Source: Hymenobacter persicinus
GTDB lineage: Bacteria > Bacteroidota > Bacteroidia > Cytophagales > Hymenobacteraceae
DNA: 52,408 nt
Direction: 5' to 3'
Assembly: GCF_004167665.1 (NCBI RefSeq)
Contig: NZ_SEWE01000035.1
Span: 1 to 52,408, forward strand
Shown: positions 17,201 through 24,064 of the stretch, one piece after another
How the letters are laid out: each line of letters starts with the position of its first letter
Position numbering within the stretch: the stretch's first letter is position 1
Position numbers and translations under genes: made by a program
Notes under the pieces: model-generated
What the model saw: the letters and a program-made list of their open reading frames with translations, nothing else
What the model was told of the DNA's origin: nothing
Databases searched by the model: none

Positions 17201-17772
17201 TGCGCCAGCACCCCGACGCCCAGCGCGCGGCCACGCCCGTGCTGGCCCTCACGGCCCACGCCATGCGCGGAGAAGCCCAGCGCTACCTAGCCGCGGGCTT
17301 CAACGCCTATCTGTCGAAGCCGTTTCGGGAGGAAGAGCTGTTCCGGGTTATTTCTGACCTGCTCCACGGCCGCCCCTTCGTGGCGCCAGTCCCTGCCACG
17401 CCCCCCACGGCGGCGCCGCCCGCGGCGCCGACTGCTCCGCTCTATGACCTGAGCGGCCTGCGGCGACTGGCCCACGGCAACGAGGCTTTCGTCGGCCGGC
17501 TGGTGCAGCTCTTTATCCAGACCACGCCGCCCATTGTGCGGGAGCTGGAACAGCACCTGGCCGCCCAGGCCTGGCCCAAGCTGGCTTCCGTGGCCCACCA
17601 CCTGAAAAGCTCCCTCGACGGCATGCACATCCGGGCCCTGCACGGCATTATCCGGGAGCTGGAGGCCTGCTCGGCCACTTCCGACCCGGTTCTGCTCACC
17701 CGGCAGGTGGCGCAGGTGCGCCAGATAACCGAGCAGGTCATTGCCGAGCTGCAGCGGGAATTCGAAACCTAG
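14203..17772 (+). CDS. Multi-PAS hybrid sensor histidine kinase with receiver and Hpt domains
   Basis: 1189 residues. A coiled-coil start (Arg/Gln/Ala-rich, residues 5-45) is followed by five PAS-like domains at roughly 45-160, 175-265, 278-395, 405-525 and 545-660. Two of them share the openings NDTVPTLVFVFD and ANTVPNLIYIYD. Then come HisKA with His693 (NMSHEIRTPMNG), HATPase with DTGIGI and the GGSGLGLSI box, a receiver with Asp985 (VLMDIQMPGMDG) and a C-terminal Hpt domain with His1133 (VAHHLKSSLDGM). No transmembrane segment is evident, so it should sense a cytoplasmic signal. The layout suggests a His-Asp-His-Asp relay ending on the sigma-54 regulator encoded just upstream. The ligand is unknown. 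Confidence 0.93.
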   Translation: MTTIGYRHLQRQLRQARRAQAAAQLELQTLQEQIARQRAAAADQASALLQTMPTALLAANQLGQVTLINQRLCTLLGLPGAPATYLGQSWAAVLTQGTIRFRDEPAARARTEALVAAGQRVRGELYELDNGTVLQQEYLPVGQEGQTVLHLWSYEDVTQQQQQQGHIHELSRLTELNPNPVMRCDRHVQVFYANPAGRRLLNLLAQTHERESREFLGHEIRLALEERQTRRSERHLDGSFYLWTVVPSVPDDQCTIYLTDITARRRVEVELRRQQLFTQRINDTVPTLVFVFDLETLSISHCNNQCQALLGYSEAEVIAAGAQILPRIMTAADWQLWQSQIPRLKAMPDGQTHISEYKARHRDGSWRWLHIKSTPFTRRANGMVQQLVVVGEDVTNRRVIEEELRQSRLFVERVANTVPNLIYIYDIQQHRNVYCNRYIETVLGYSAAELQAMGQSMLTLLMPEHESSRLREHFVQVGQLADGQTADIEYHLYHRNGSVRWLRVSHTPFERDAAGQVRLVVGAAEDITNWKLAEEQRRSANRRLSEQNRLFRQVIDATPHLIYLKDRNGRYLLANQATAELYGLSVEQVLQTPPEQLPASAADMSSYIEADQRVIDTRQEIAAEKTYTRPNGEVVWFYSVKRPFVLADGTVQVLGIDSNITELKGTQLALRGAKDAAEENARVKQDFLANMSHEIRTPMNGILGLAGLLSKTPLDEQQGQYLSHIRHSAEQLLVVINDILAMTQISAGKLRLENTPFELREVLRACHQLLLPRAAEKGIGLELELPLPSQATTVLGDPYRLRQVLLNLLSNAVKFTEHGTVRLSCQRLTESDEKPIFHFTVSDTGIGIPAHQLGRIFESFTQASASTAREYGGSGLGLSISHELVQLLGGEIVVESQPGVGTSFQFDLPFGPAETTEIPVVARETAPNYRSLGARRALLAEDNAVNQFLVKTLLNSWGFHVDTATTGPEALNCFRQNPYDVVLMDIQMPGMDGVEATQQLRQHPDAQRAATPVLALTAHAMRGEAQRYLAAGFNAYLSKPFREEELFRVISDLLHGRPFVAPVPATPPTAAPPAAPTAPLYDLSGLRRLAHGNEAFVGRLVQLFIQTTPPIVRELEQHLAAQAWPKLASVAHHLKSSLDGMHIRALHGIIRELEACSATSDPVLLTRQVAQVRQITEQVIAELQREFET

Positions 17773-17844
17773 GGCGGCCGTGCGGCGGTTATTGCAGTAC
17801 TTCGGGCCCCCAAAGCTCCCGCCACTTTTTTCTTTCGCCCCGCT

Positions 17845-18909
17845 ATGTCCGCTGCCGTATTCAATGTTGAGGTACTTGTCATCGGGGCCGGGCAGGCAGG
17901 GCTGGCGGCCGCCTACTACCTGCAGCAGCACGGCACCGACTTCGTGGTTCTGGATGAGCGCGCCGCCGTGGGTGACGTCTGGGCCGGGCGCTTCGACGCG
18001 CTGACGCTGTTTTCGCCGGCCTGGGCCAGCGGACTGCCGGGTCGGGCCTGGGCGGGCGCCGCGGGGCGCTACCCCACCAAGGACGAGGCGGCCGAGTACC
18101 TGCGCTCCTACGCCGCCCATTTTCGATTCCCCATTCACCACCAGCAGCGCGTGGTGCGCGTGGCGCCGCGGCCCGCGGGTGGCTACGAAGTGGCAACGGC
18201 GGCGGGGCGGCACTACCAGGCCCGGGCCGTTATTGTGTGCACCGGGGCCTACGACGCGCCCCGCCAGCCGGCTTTTGCCGACCAGCTCGCGCCAGCCGTT
18301 ACCCAGCTGCACAGCCAGGACTACCAACGGCCCGAACAACTGCCGGGCCGCGGGGCGGTGGCCGTGGTGGGCAGCGGCAACTCCGCCCTGCAGATTGCCG
18401 CCGACCTGGCCGCCACCGGCCGGCCCGTGTACGCCGCCTACGACGAGCAGACCCCAGCTTTACCCAACAACCAGGCTATGTGGCTTTTGCTGACGGCCAC
18501 CGGTCTGCCGCGCATTTCCCGCCATACCGCCCTGGGCCGCCGCCTGCAGCAGCGCCCCGACCCGGTCGTGAGCAGCGACCTGCGCCGGCTGCGCCGCTTT
18601 GCTAACGTGACGTTTATTGGCCGGGCGCTGGGCGTGGAGGCCGACGGCACCCGGCTGCGCGGGCAGCAGGCCGACACGCCCGCGCTGGAAGGTGTAGTCT
18701 GGGCCACTGGCTTCGGTCCGGGCTTCGACTGGCTGCAGGTACCGGTGCTGGACGCCCAGGGGGAGCCCCGGCACCACCGCGGCCTTAGCGTGGCGCCCGG
18801 CCTGGCCTTTCTGGGGCTGCCGTGGCTGAACAGCCGCAGCTCGGCCCTGATGGGCGGCGTGGGGCGTGATGCCCGCTACGTAGTGGAGCACCTACTGAAA
18901 ACAACATAA
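17845..18909 (+). CDS. FAD/NAD(P)-binding flavoprotein monooxygenase-like (CzcO type)
   Basis: 354 residues. An N-terminal dinucleotide-binding fold has GAGQAGLAAAYYL and ends with the acidic LDE; a second Rossmann motif VVGSGNSALQIA lies near residue 175. The ATG-like motif VWATGF near the C-terminus is typical of flavin-containing monooxygenases and of CzcO-like flavoproteins. It is shorter than Baeyer-Villiger enzymes (about 500 residues). The substrate is unknown. It begins 72 bp after the hybrid kinase stop on the same strand and could be read from that transcript; no terminator is obvious between them. Confidence 0.82.
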   Translation: MSAAVFNVEVLVIGAGQAGLAAAYYLQQHGTDFVVLDERAAVGDVWAGRFDALTLFSPAWASGLPGRAWAGAAGRYPTKDEAAEYLRSYAAHFRFPIHHQQRVVRVAPRPAGGYEVATAAGRHYQARAVIVCTGAYDAPRQPAFADQLAPAVTQLHSQDYQRPEQLPGRGAVAVVGSGNSALQIAADLAATGRPVYAAYDEQTPALPNNQAMWLLLTATGLPRISRHTALGRRLQQRPDPVVSSDLRRLRRFANVTFIGRALGVEADGTRLRGQQADTPALEGVVWATGFGPGFDWLQVPVLDAQGEPRHHRGLSVAPGLAFLGLPWLNSRSSALMGGVGRDARYVVEHLLKTT

Positions 18910-19028
18910 TTATGCTGAAACCCATCCGTAGTTTTTCCGGTTGATAAGCATGTAGTCAGTGACCTAGTCTACTTCGCAATCCGCAGAGTTTGCTGCATTG
19001 ATTTTCTTTTGTCTCTAATTCCTTCGTC

Positions 19029-19148
19029 ATGTCTTTCCTCATCTTCCTGGGCTTTACCGTGGCTACTGCCCTGCTTGTGCTGAACACGTTCGACAACGCC
19101 AAAAAAGCCCTGCAGCCCGCACCCGTTCGGGTCCGCAACAACCGCTAA
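19029..19148 (+). CDS. 39-residue single-pass membrane peptide
   Basis: A short gene coding a hydrophobic N-terminal helix (FLIFLGFTVATALLVL, residues 3-18), then a basic tail (DNAKKALQPAPVRVRNNR). A strong terminator follows 14 bp after the stop, and an upstream T-rich stretch contains TTCTTTTG, one base off the promoter consensus. Hydrophobic-then-basic design plus its own terminator argues for a real gene. Function unknown. Confidence 0.6.
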   Translation: MSFLIFLGFTVATALLVLNTFDNAKKALQPAPVRVRNNR

Positions 19149-19162
19149 CGGCCCACAACGCC

Positions 19163-19200
19163 AAAAAAAGAGACGCCCCAGCTTGGGGCGTCTCTTTTTT
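19163..19200 (+). terminator. Intrinsic terminator after the 39-residue peptide gene
   Basis: An 11-12 bp stem GAGACGCCCCA/TGGGGCGTCTC, preceded by seven A and followed by seven T; active in either direction. Confidence 0.9.
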
Positions 19201-19226
19201 TAACTCATGCCCCCGTCCCGAAATGC

Positions 19227-19252
19227 AAAAAGCAGCCCGGAGGCTGCTTTTT
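19227..19252 (-). terminator. Terminator of the small T9SS protein gene
   Basis: An 11-bp stem AAAAAGCAGCC/GGCTGCTTTTT with loop CGGA, 20 bp after the stop of the minus-strand gene. Confidence 0.85.
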
Positions 19253-19272
19253 CAGGCTCAAAAGCTCTCAGC

Positions 19273-19638
19273 TTAGTGAATCACGAGTTTGCGCATCTCG
19301 CTGGCGTTTTCACCTTCCAGCTTCACGTAGTACAGACCGCTGGCGAACTTGGTTAAGTCCAACGTCTTGGGGCCGTTCAGCTCCGTTATGGTTTCGCGGT
19401 AGATGACCGTGCCGATAACGTTGAGAATGCGCAGTTCCAGCCGGCGGCTTTCGAAGCCGTTGATGGCAATGTGCACGATGCCGTTGCTGGGATTAGGGTA
19501 CACCAGAAACGACTTTTCATCGGCGGGGCGACCCGTGGCGCGGGGCGCGGCCACCTGCGCGGAAGCCGCCGAAAGCGTGGTTGATATTGCCCCCAGACAG
19601 CAGAAGGCGAGTAAAAGAAAAAGGCGTAGGCGTTTCAT
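19273..19638 (-). CDS. Minimal secreted protein: signal peptide plus T9SS sorting domain
   Basis: About 121 residues from ATG 19638 (or the adjacent ATG at 19641). A signal peptide (LRLFLLLAFCCLGAISTTLS, cleavage near SAASA) is followed after only about 25 residues by a complete type A sorting domain: VYPNPSNGIVHIAI, LRILNVIGTVIYRE, LDLTKFASGLYYVKL and a final KLVIH. There is no room for a passenger domain. It might be a carrier module, a competitor for the sorting machinery or the remnant of a longer cargo protein. A TATCTTTG promoter element lies upstream. Confidence 0.85.
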   Translation of the reverse strand: MKRLRLFLLLAFCCLGAISTTLSAASAQVAAPRATGRPADEKSFLVYPNPSNGIVHIAINGFESRRLELRILNVIGTVIYRETITELNGPKTLDLTKFASGLYYVKLEGENASEMRKLVIH

Positions 19639-19711
19639 CATAGCGTACTGTAGCGTGAGGTAGTGCGCGGGTCGAATAAGTTGCTTAACGGCAGGCACTC
19701 AATTAGGTTTG

Positions 19712-19719
19712 CAAAGATA
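19712..19719 (-). promoter_or_regulatory. Promoter -7 element of the small T9SS gene
   Basis: TATCTTTG on the minus strand matches TAnnTTTG exactly and lies about 70 bp before the start codon, in an AT-rich divergent gap. Confidence 0.45.
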
Positions 19720-19814
19720 ATAGGTAATATTAAGCAGAGTTATAAAATATAACTAGTCCCTTTTAAATACGCTATTTACTCCCTTGTACTCACTCGTTTA
19801 CCACCCTGAATAAG

Positions 19815-20930
19815 TTGGACGTTCTCATTATCGGCGGGGGATTAGGCGGGCTCACGGCGGCCCTGGATCTGCGCCAGCGCGGCTATTCCGTGGCGCTGGT
19901 AGAACGTAAGCGCTACCCCTTCCACAAAGTGTGCGGCGAATACGTCTCGAACGAGGTGCTGCCCTACCTGCGCCGGCTCGGCGCCGACCCGGCCGCGCTG
20001 GCCCCGGCGGCCATTTCCCGGTTTCAACTCAGCTCCCCGACCGGCCGCGTCCTGCACGCCCCCCTGGACTTGGGCGGCTTCGGCGTAAGCCGCTACTCGC
20101 TCGACTACTTTCTCTACCAGCAGGCCAGCGCCCGGGGCGTGCAGTTTGAGCAGCAGGCCACCGTGACGGACGTTGCCTTCGATGCTGCGGCCGACCAGCA
20201 CCACGTGACGCTGGCCGACGGCCGCACCCTGACGGCCCGCACGGTGCTGGGCGCCTACGGCAAGCGCGCCAACCTCGACCGGCAGCTCCAGCGCGACTTT
20301 TTCCAGCGCCGCTCCCCTTACCTGGGCGTCAAGTACCACCTGCGCCTCGACTTTCCGCGCGACCTGATTGCGCTCCACAATTTTGCCGACGGCTACGCGG
20401 GTATTTCGGCCATCGAAGACGGTAAGTACTGCTTTTGCTACCTCACCACCCGGCAAAACCTCAAAACCCACGGCTCGATTCCGGCCCTGGAAGCGCAGGT
20501 GCTGGCCCGCAATCCGCACCTGCGCCGCATCCTGCACGAGGCCGAATTCCTGTATTCTCAGCCCGAGGTCATCAACGAAATTTCCTTTGCCCCCAAGAGC
20601 TGCGTGGAAAACCACGTGCTCATGTGCGGCGACGCGGCCGGGCTAATTACCCCACTCTGCGGCAACGGTATGGCCATGGCCATGCACGGGGCCGAAATTG
20701 CCAGCCGCCACTTGCACGACTTTCTGCAGAGCCACACCACCCGCCCCGCGCTGGAAGCGGCGTACCGCCGGGAGTGGCAGCACGCGTTTGGGGCGCGCCT
20801 GCGGGTGGGTCGAGCCGTGCAGGGGCTGTTTGGGCGCCCTATTCTGAGCGAAGCCGCCGTGGGCAGCCTGCGCCTGGCCCCGCCCCTGGTGCGCGGCCTG
20901 ATGCGCCTCACCCACGGCCAAGCGTTTTAA
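19815..20930 (+). CDS. FAD-dependent oxidoreductase of the geranylgeranyl-reductase type (polyketide cluster)
   Basis: 371 residues. There is no in-frame ATG; TTG 19815 gives the expected start before DVLIIGGGLGGLTAALDLR, the FAD-binding fold. It has RKRYPFHKVCGEYVS (the family's R-x-P-x-x-K-x-CG-x motif) and the second FAD motif MCGDAAGLITPLCGNGMAMA. The family includes flavin reductases and hydroxylases acting on lipids and aromatic polyketides. It ends 61 bp before the type III polyketide synthase gene and is on the same strand, so it probably tailors that product, for instance by ring hydroxylation. Confidence 0.85.
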   Translation: MDVLIIGGGLGGLTAALDLRQRGYSVALVERKRYPFHKVCGEYVSNEVLPYLRRLGADPAALAPAAISRFQLSSPTGRVLHAPLDLGGFGVSRYSLDYFLYQQASARGVQFEQQATVTDVAFDAAADQHHVTLADGRTLTARTVLGAYGKRANLDRQLQRDFFQRRSPYLGVKYHLRLDFPRDLIALHNFADGYAGISAIEDGKYCFCYLTTRQNLKTHGSIPALEAQVLARNPHLRRILHEAEFLYSQPEVINEISFAPKSCVENHVLMCGDAAGLITPLCGNGMAMAMHGAEIASRHLHDFLQSHTTRPALEAAYRREWQHAFGARLRVGRAVQGLFGRPILSEAAVGSLRLAPPLVRGLMRLTHGQAF

Positions 20931-20991
20931 CCCTGATTTTGTACGGCAACTCAGCAAGCCGGAGCGCCCGCAATTGCGTATACTGCGGGCA

Positions 20992-22104
20992 ATGACCAGC
21001 TACCTCTGTGCCATCGGCACTGCTACTCCCCCCCACCGTATCGCCCAGCCTCAGATTGCCAGCTTCATGGCCGAGGCGCTGCAATTCGACGAAGCCAACA
21101 CCCGCAAGCTCCGGGCTCTGTACCGCGTCACCGGCATCGGGCACCGCCACTCGGTGCTGCCCGACTACGGCCGCGCCAACGGGGACTACACGTTTTTTCC
21201 CAATACGCCTGGGCTGGAGCCGTTTCCCAGCGTGGGGCAGCGCATGGGCGTGTATCGCCAACAGGCCCTGCCTTTGTCGGTGGCGGCGGCCCAGGACTGC
21301 CTGCGGCAGGTGCCCGAAGTGGCCCTGTCCACCATCACCCACCTGGTCACGGTCAGTTGCACGGGCATGTACGCCCCCGGCCTCGACATTGAGCTGGTGC
21401 AGGCCCTGGGCCTCTCGCCGAACATCCGCCGCACCTGCGTCAACTTCATGGGCTGCTACGCGGCTTTCAACGCCCTGAAGCTGGCCGAGGCCTTTTGCCA
21501 GGCCGACGCCCAGGCCCGGGTGCTAATTGTGTGCACCGAGCTGTGCACGATTCACTTCCAGAAAAATCCCGAAGACGACCACCTGGTTTCCAACGCCTTA
21601 TTCGGCGACGGCTCGGCGGCAGCGCTGGTGCAGGCCGCGCCCGCCCAGCAGGGCCCGAGCCTGGCCCTGACGGCTTTCCACTGCGCCCTCGAGCCCGACG
21701 GCCACGCCGACATGGCCTGGCACATCAACGACTTCGGCTTCGAAATGACGCTTTCCTCCTACGTGCCCCGCATGATTCAGAAGGGTATCCGCAAGCTCAC
21801 CGAGGACTTGTTGCAGAAGCTGCCGGTAAAGCTGCGCGACATTCACTCGTTTGCCATTCACCCCGGGGGCCGCAAGATTCTGGAAACCATCGAGCAGGAG
21901 CTGGGCATGAGTACCGACGACAACCGCTTTGCCTACCGGGTGCTGCGCGACTACGGCAACATGTCGTCGGCCACGGTGCTGTTTGTGCTGCGCGAACTGC
22001 TGGGTTCGCTCACGGCTGCCGACGCGGGGGCGCCGGTGCTGAGCTTTGCCTTCGGGCCGGGCCTGACGCTGGAAGCCATGCTCTTACAAGTGCAGTATGC
22101 CTGA
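20992..22104 (+). CDS. Type III polyketide synthase (chalcone/stilbene synthase family)
   Basis: 370 residues from ATG 20992 (MTSYLCAIGTATPP). The thiolase-fold catalytic triad is complete: Cys123 in TVSCTGMYAPGLD, His290 in FAIHPGGRKI and Asn323 in YGNMSSATVLFVL. The C-terminal loop FAFGPGLTLEAML matches the family's GFGPG signature. The enzyme condenses malonyl-CoA units onto an acyl-CoA starter and cyclises the chain, typically to alkylpyrones or alkylresorcinols in bacteria. It overlaps the methyltransferase gene by 8 bp and follows the flavoprotein gene, so all three are probably one operon. The starter unit cannot be told from sequence. Confidence 0.93.
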   Translation: MTSYLCAIGTATPPHRIAQPQIASFMAEALQFDEANTRKLRALYRVTGIGHRHSVLPDYGRANGDYTFFPNTPGLEPFPSVGQRMGVYRQQALPLSVAAAQDCLRQVPEVALSTITHLVTVSCTGMYAPGLDIELVQALGLSPNIRRTCVNFMGCYAAFNALKLAEAFCQADAQARVLIVCTELCTIHFQKNPEDDHLVSNALFGDGSAAALVQAAPAQQGPSLALTAFHCALEPDGHADMAWHINDFGFEMTLSSYVPRMIQKGIRKLTEDLLQKLPVKLRDIHSFAIHPGGRKILETIEQELGMSTDDNRFAYRVLRDYGNMSSATVLFVLRELLGSLTAADAGAPVLSFAFGPGLTLEAMLLQVQYA

Positions 22105-22798
22105 TTTCTCCGTCCGGGCCCGGGAAGAGGAGCTGATGGACGACCTGACGCTGGCCTCCGACGAGCTGCGCCGCAACCTCGACGAGCTCGAAACCATCAA
22201 CACCTGGCTGGGCGGCTACCAGGTGGTGCTCAACGCCCTGGCGCGCCTGCGCTCCGGCTTCCCGGCGGGCCGCCCCCTGCGCCTGGCCGACCTGGGCAGC
22301 GGGGGCGGCGACACGCTGCGCCACATTGCCCGCTGGGCCCGCCACCGCCGCCTCCCCGTGGAGCTGGTGGGCATCGATGCCAACGCCTTCATGCTCCGCT
22401 ACGCCGCCGACAAGGCCCGCTCGTTTCCCGAAATCAGCTTCCGGCAGCTCGACATTTTCTCCCCCGAATTCCGCCAGCAGCCCTTCGACATCGTTACCTG
22501 CAGCCTGTTCTGCCACCATTTCCCGACTGATGACTTGGTGAGTCTGCTGGGCCAGCTGCGGGAGCAGGCCCAGGTGGGCGTCGTCATCAACGATTTGCAC
22601 CGGCATCCGCTGGCCTACTACAGCATCAAGTGGCTCACCCGCCTGTTTCGCGGTTCCTACCTCGTGCAACACGATGCGCCGCTGTCGGTGGCCCGGGCGT
22701 TTACCCGCCGCGACTGGGTTGAAATCCTGGCCCGGACCGGCATCGAGAACTACGAGCTGCGCTGGCAGTGGGCCTTCCGCTGGCAGGTTATCTTCTAG
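22097..22798 (+). CDS. SAM-dependent methyltransferase (polyketide cluster)
   Basis: 233 residues. Class I methyltransferase fold: motif I LADLGSGGGDTLRHIA, acidic residue after strand 2 in VGIDANAFML, QLDIFSPEF, and motif IV FDIVTCSLFCHHF. It starts 8 bp inside the polyketide synthase gene, which implies translational coupling. By analogy with the srsA-srsB-srsC phenolic-lipid operon of Streptomyces (synthase, methyltransferase, flavoprotein hydroxylase) it is likely to O- or C-methylate the polyketide. It ends 7 bp before the convergent deacetylase gene. Confidence 0.9.
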   Translation: MPDFSVRAREEELMDDLTLASDELRRNLDELETINTWLGGYQVVLNALARLRSGFPAGRPLRLADLGSGGGDTLRHIARWARHRRLPVELVGIDANAFMLRYAADKARSFPEISFRQLDIFSPEFRQQPFDIVTCSLFCHHFPTDDLVSLLGQLREQAQVGVVINDLHRHPLAYYSIKWLTRLFRGSYLVQHDAPLSVARAFTRRDWVEILARTGIENYELRWQWAFRWQVIF

Positions 22799-22805
22799 CG
22801 GGGGG

Positions 22806-23711
22806 CTAGAAATAAATGTTCTGGGCCAGCCGGAACGTGTTGGCGTGGGCTTCCACAATGTCAACCAGCCGCTCGGAGTAGCCCCCGCCCATGCACACGA
22901 CCACCGGCACGGCGTGGCGGTGGCAGAGGCGCAGCACGAACTCGTCGCGCTGCCGGCAGCCTTCGCGCGTGAGCCCCAGGTGCCCGAGCTTGTCGGTAGC
23001 CAGCACATCGACGCCGGCCAGGTAAAAGATGAAGTCGGGCTGCACCTGCTCCAGCAGCGGCGGCAGCGTCGCGCCCAGCAGCCCCAGGTACGTCGCGTCG
23101 TCGGTGCCGTCGGCCAGGGGCAGGTCCAGGTCCGACTCTTCCTTGCGCAGCGGATAGTTGCGGGCCCCGTGCATGCTGAAGGTGAACACCCGGGGCTCGT
23201 CGCGGAAAATACTGGCCGTGCCGTTGCCCTGGTGCACGTCGAGGTCCACGATGAGAATGCGCCGCACGGTCGGCTCCTGGGCCAGCAGGTAATGGGCTGC
23301 CACAGCCTGGTCGTTGAGCAGACAAAACCCCTCACCCCGGTCGGCAAAGGCGTGGTGGGTGCCGCCGGCCACGTTGAGCGCAATGCCGTGCCGCAATGCC
23401 CGGCGGGCACCCTCCACCGTGCCGTCCAGTATCGTCACTTCCCGCTCGATAAGCTGGGCCGACCACGGAAAGCCCGTGGCCCGCTCCTCGGCCCGGGTGA
23501 GCTGCCCACTCACCAGCCGCGCGTAGTAGTCGGGGCGGTGGGTGCGCAGGATATCGGCAGCGGGCAGCGGGGTGGGTTGAAACAGGTTGGCTTCGCTGAT
23601 GGTGCCTTCGCGCAGCAGCTGCTCGGGCAGCAGCTCGTACTTGAGCATTGGAAAGCGGTGGCCGGCGGGCAGCGGGTGGGCGTAGAGCGGGGCCCAGGCA
23701 ATGGAAAGCAT
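22806..23711 (-). CDS. Zn-dependent deacetylase, histone deacetylase family
   Basis: 301 residues. Catalytic His119-His120 (GGTHHAF) and zinc ligands Asp158 and His160 (DLDVHQGNG) are present, with a third Asp235 in LAGVDVLATDKLG. The final GGGYS motif is also intact. The arrangement resembles the bacterial/HDAC11-like class. Likely substrates are acetylated small amines or lysines; the genuine substrate is unknown. The start (MLSIAWAPLYAHPLPAGH) fits the family. The gene lies downstream of tRNA-Val on the same strand, with a hairpin between. Confidence 0.93.
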   Translation of the reverse strand: MLSIAWAPLYAHPLPAGHRFPMLKYELLPEQLLREGTISEANLFQPTPLPAADILRTHRPDYYARLVSGQLTRAEERATGFPWSAQLIEREVTILDGTVEGARRALRHGIALNVAGGTHHAFADRGEGFCLLNDQAVAAHYLLAQEPTVRRILIVDLDVHQGNGTASIFRDEPRVFTFSMHGARNYPLRKEESDLDLPLADGTDDATYLGLLGATLPPLLEQVQPDFIFYLAGVDVLATDKLGHLGLTREGCRQRDEFVLRLCHRHAVPVVVCMGGGYSERLVDIVEAHANTFRLAQNIYF

Positions 23712-23737
23712 AGGCTACCTGTACGGCGTAAACGCAA

Positions 23738-23769
23738 CAGCAGCTGCCTCCGGGCGGGGGCAGCTGCTG
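23738..23769 (-). terminator. Hairpin downstream of tRNA-Val
   Basis: A perfect 11-bp stem CAGCAGCTGCC/GGCAGCTGCTG with a 10-base loop lies between the tRNA and the deacetylase gene. It lacks a strong T-tract, so it may act as a terminator or a processing signal. Confidence 0.5.
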
Positions 23770-23787
23770 CTGATTTTGGGGTTGATG

Positions 23788-23862
23788 TGGGACATACTGG
23801 GCTCGAACCAGTGACCCCTACCTTGTCGAGGTAGTGCTCTGAACCAACTGAGCTAATATCCC
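23788..23862 (-). tRNA. tRNA-Val (GAC), with C at position 33
   Basis: 75 nt cloverleaf on the minus strand: acceptor GGGATAT/ATGTCCC, D-stem GCTC/GAGC, anticodon stem CTACC/GGTAG, T-arm ACTGG-TTCGAGC-CCAGT, discriminator A. The anticodon loop TCGACAA reads GAC at 34-36 (Val), but position 33, nearly always U, is C. The 3' CCA is not encoded. A promoter-like TACCTTTG is upstream at 23895-23902. Confidence 0.93.
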
Positions 23863-23894
23863 ATCAAGTCCTTCTGGCGACGGCCGGAAGGCGC

Positions 23895-23902
23895 CAAAGG
23901 TA
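23895..23902 (-). promoter_or_regulatory. Promoter -7 element of tRNA-Val
   Basis: TACCTTTG on the minus strand, an exact TAnnTTTG match, 33 bp upstream of the mature tRNA. Confidence 0.5.
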
Positions 23903-24064
23903 CGAGCCAGGCCGAAATATCCGACTCGCGGCCGTAAGTTTTTTTCTGCTGGTTCGGCTCCGCGCGCAACTTTCTGCCCGGGGCAAAGTATAGCGCCTTA
24001 CCAATGCATGCTTCCGCTCTCGCTCCCGCGGACTTATTCCCGACTAAAAAAACCGCTTGCACTC

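Noticed and set aside
22010..23410. A 466-codon minus-strand frame across the methyltransferase and deacetylase genes
   Set aside because: It crosses two well-supported genes, on the opposite strand of one and in another frame of the other, and has no recognisable domain.
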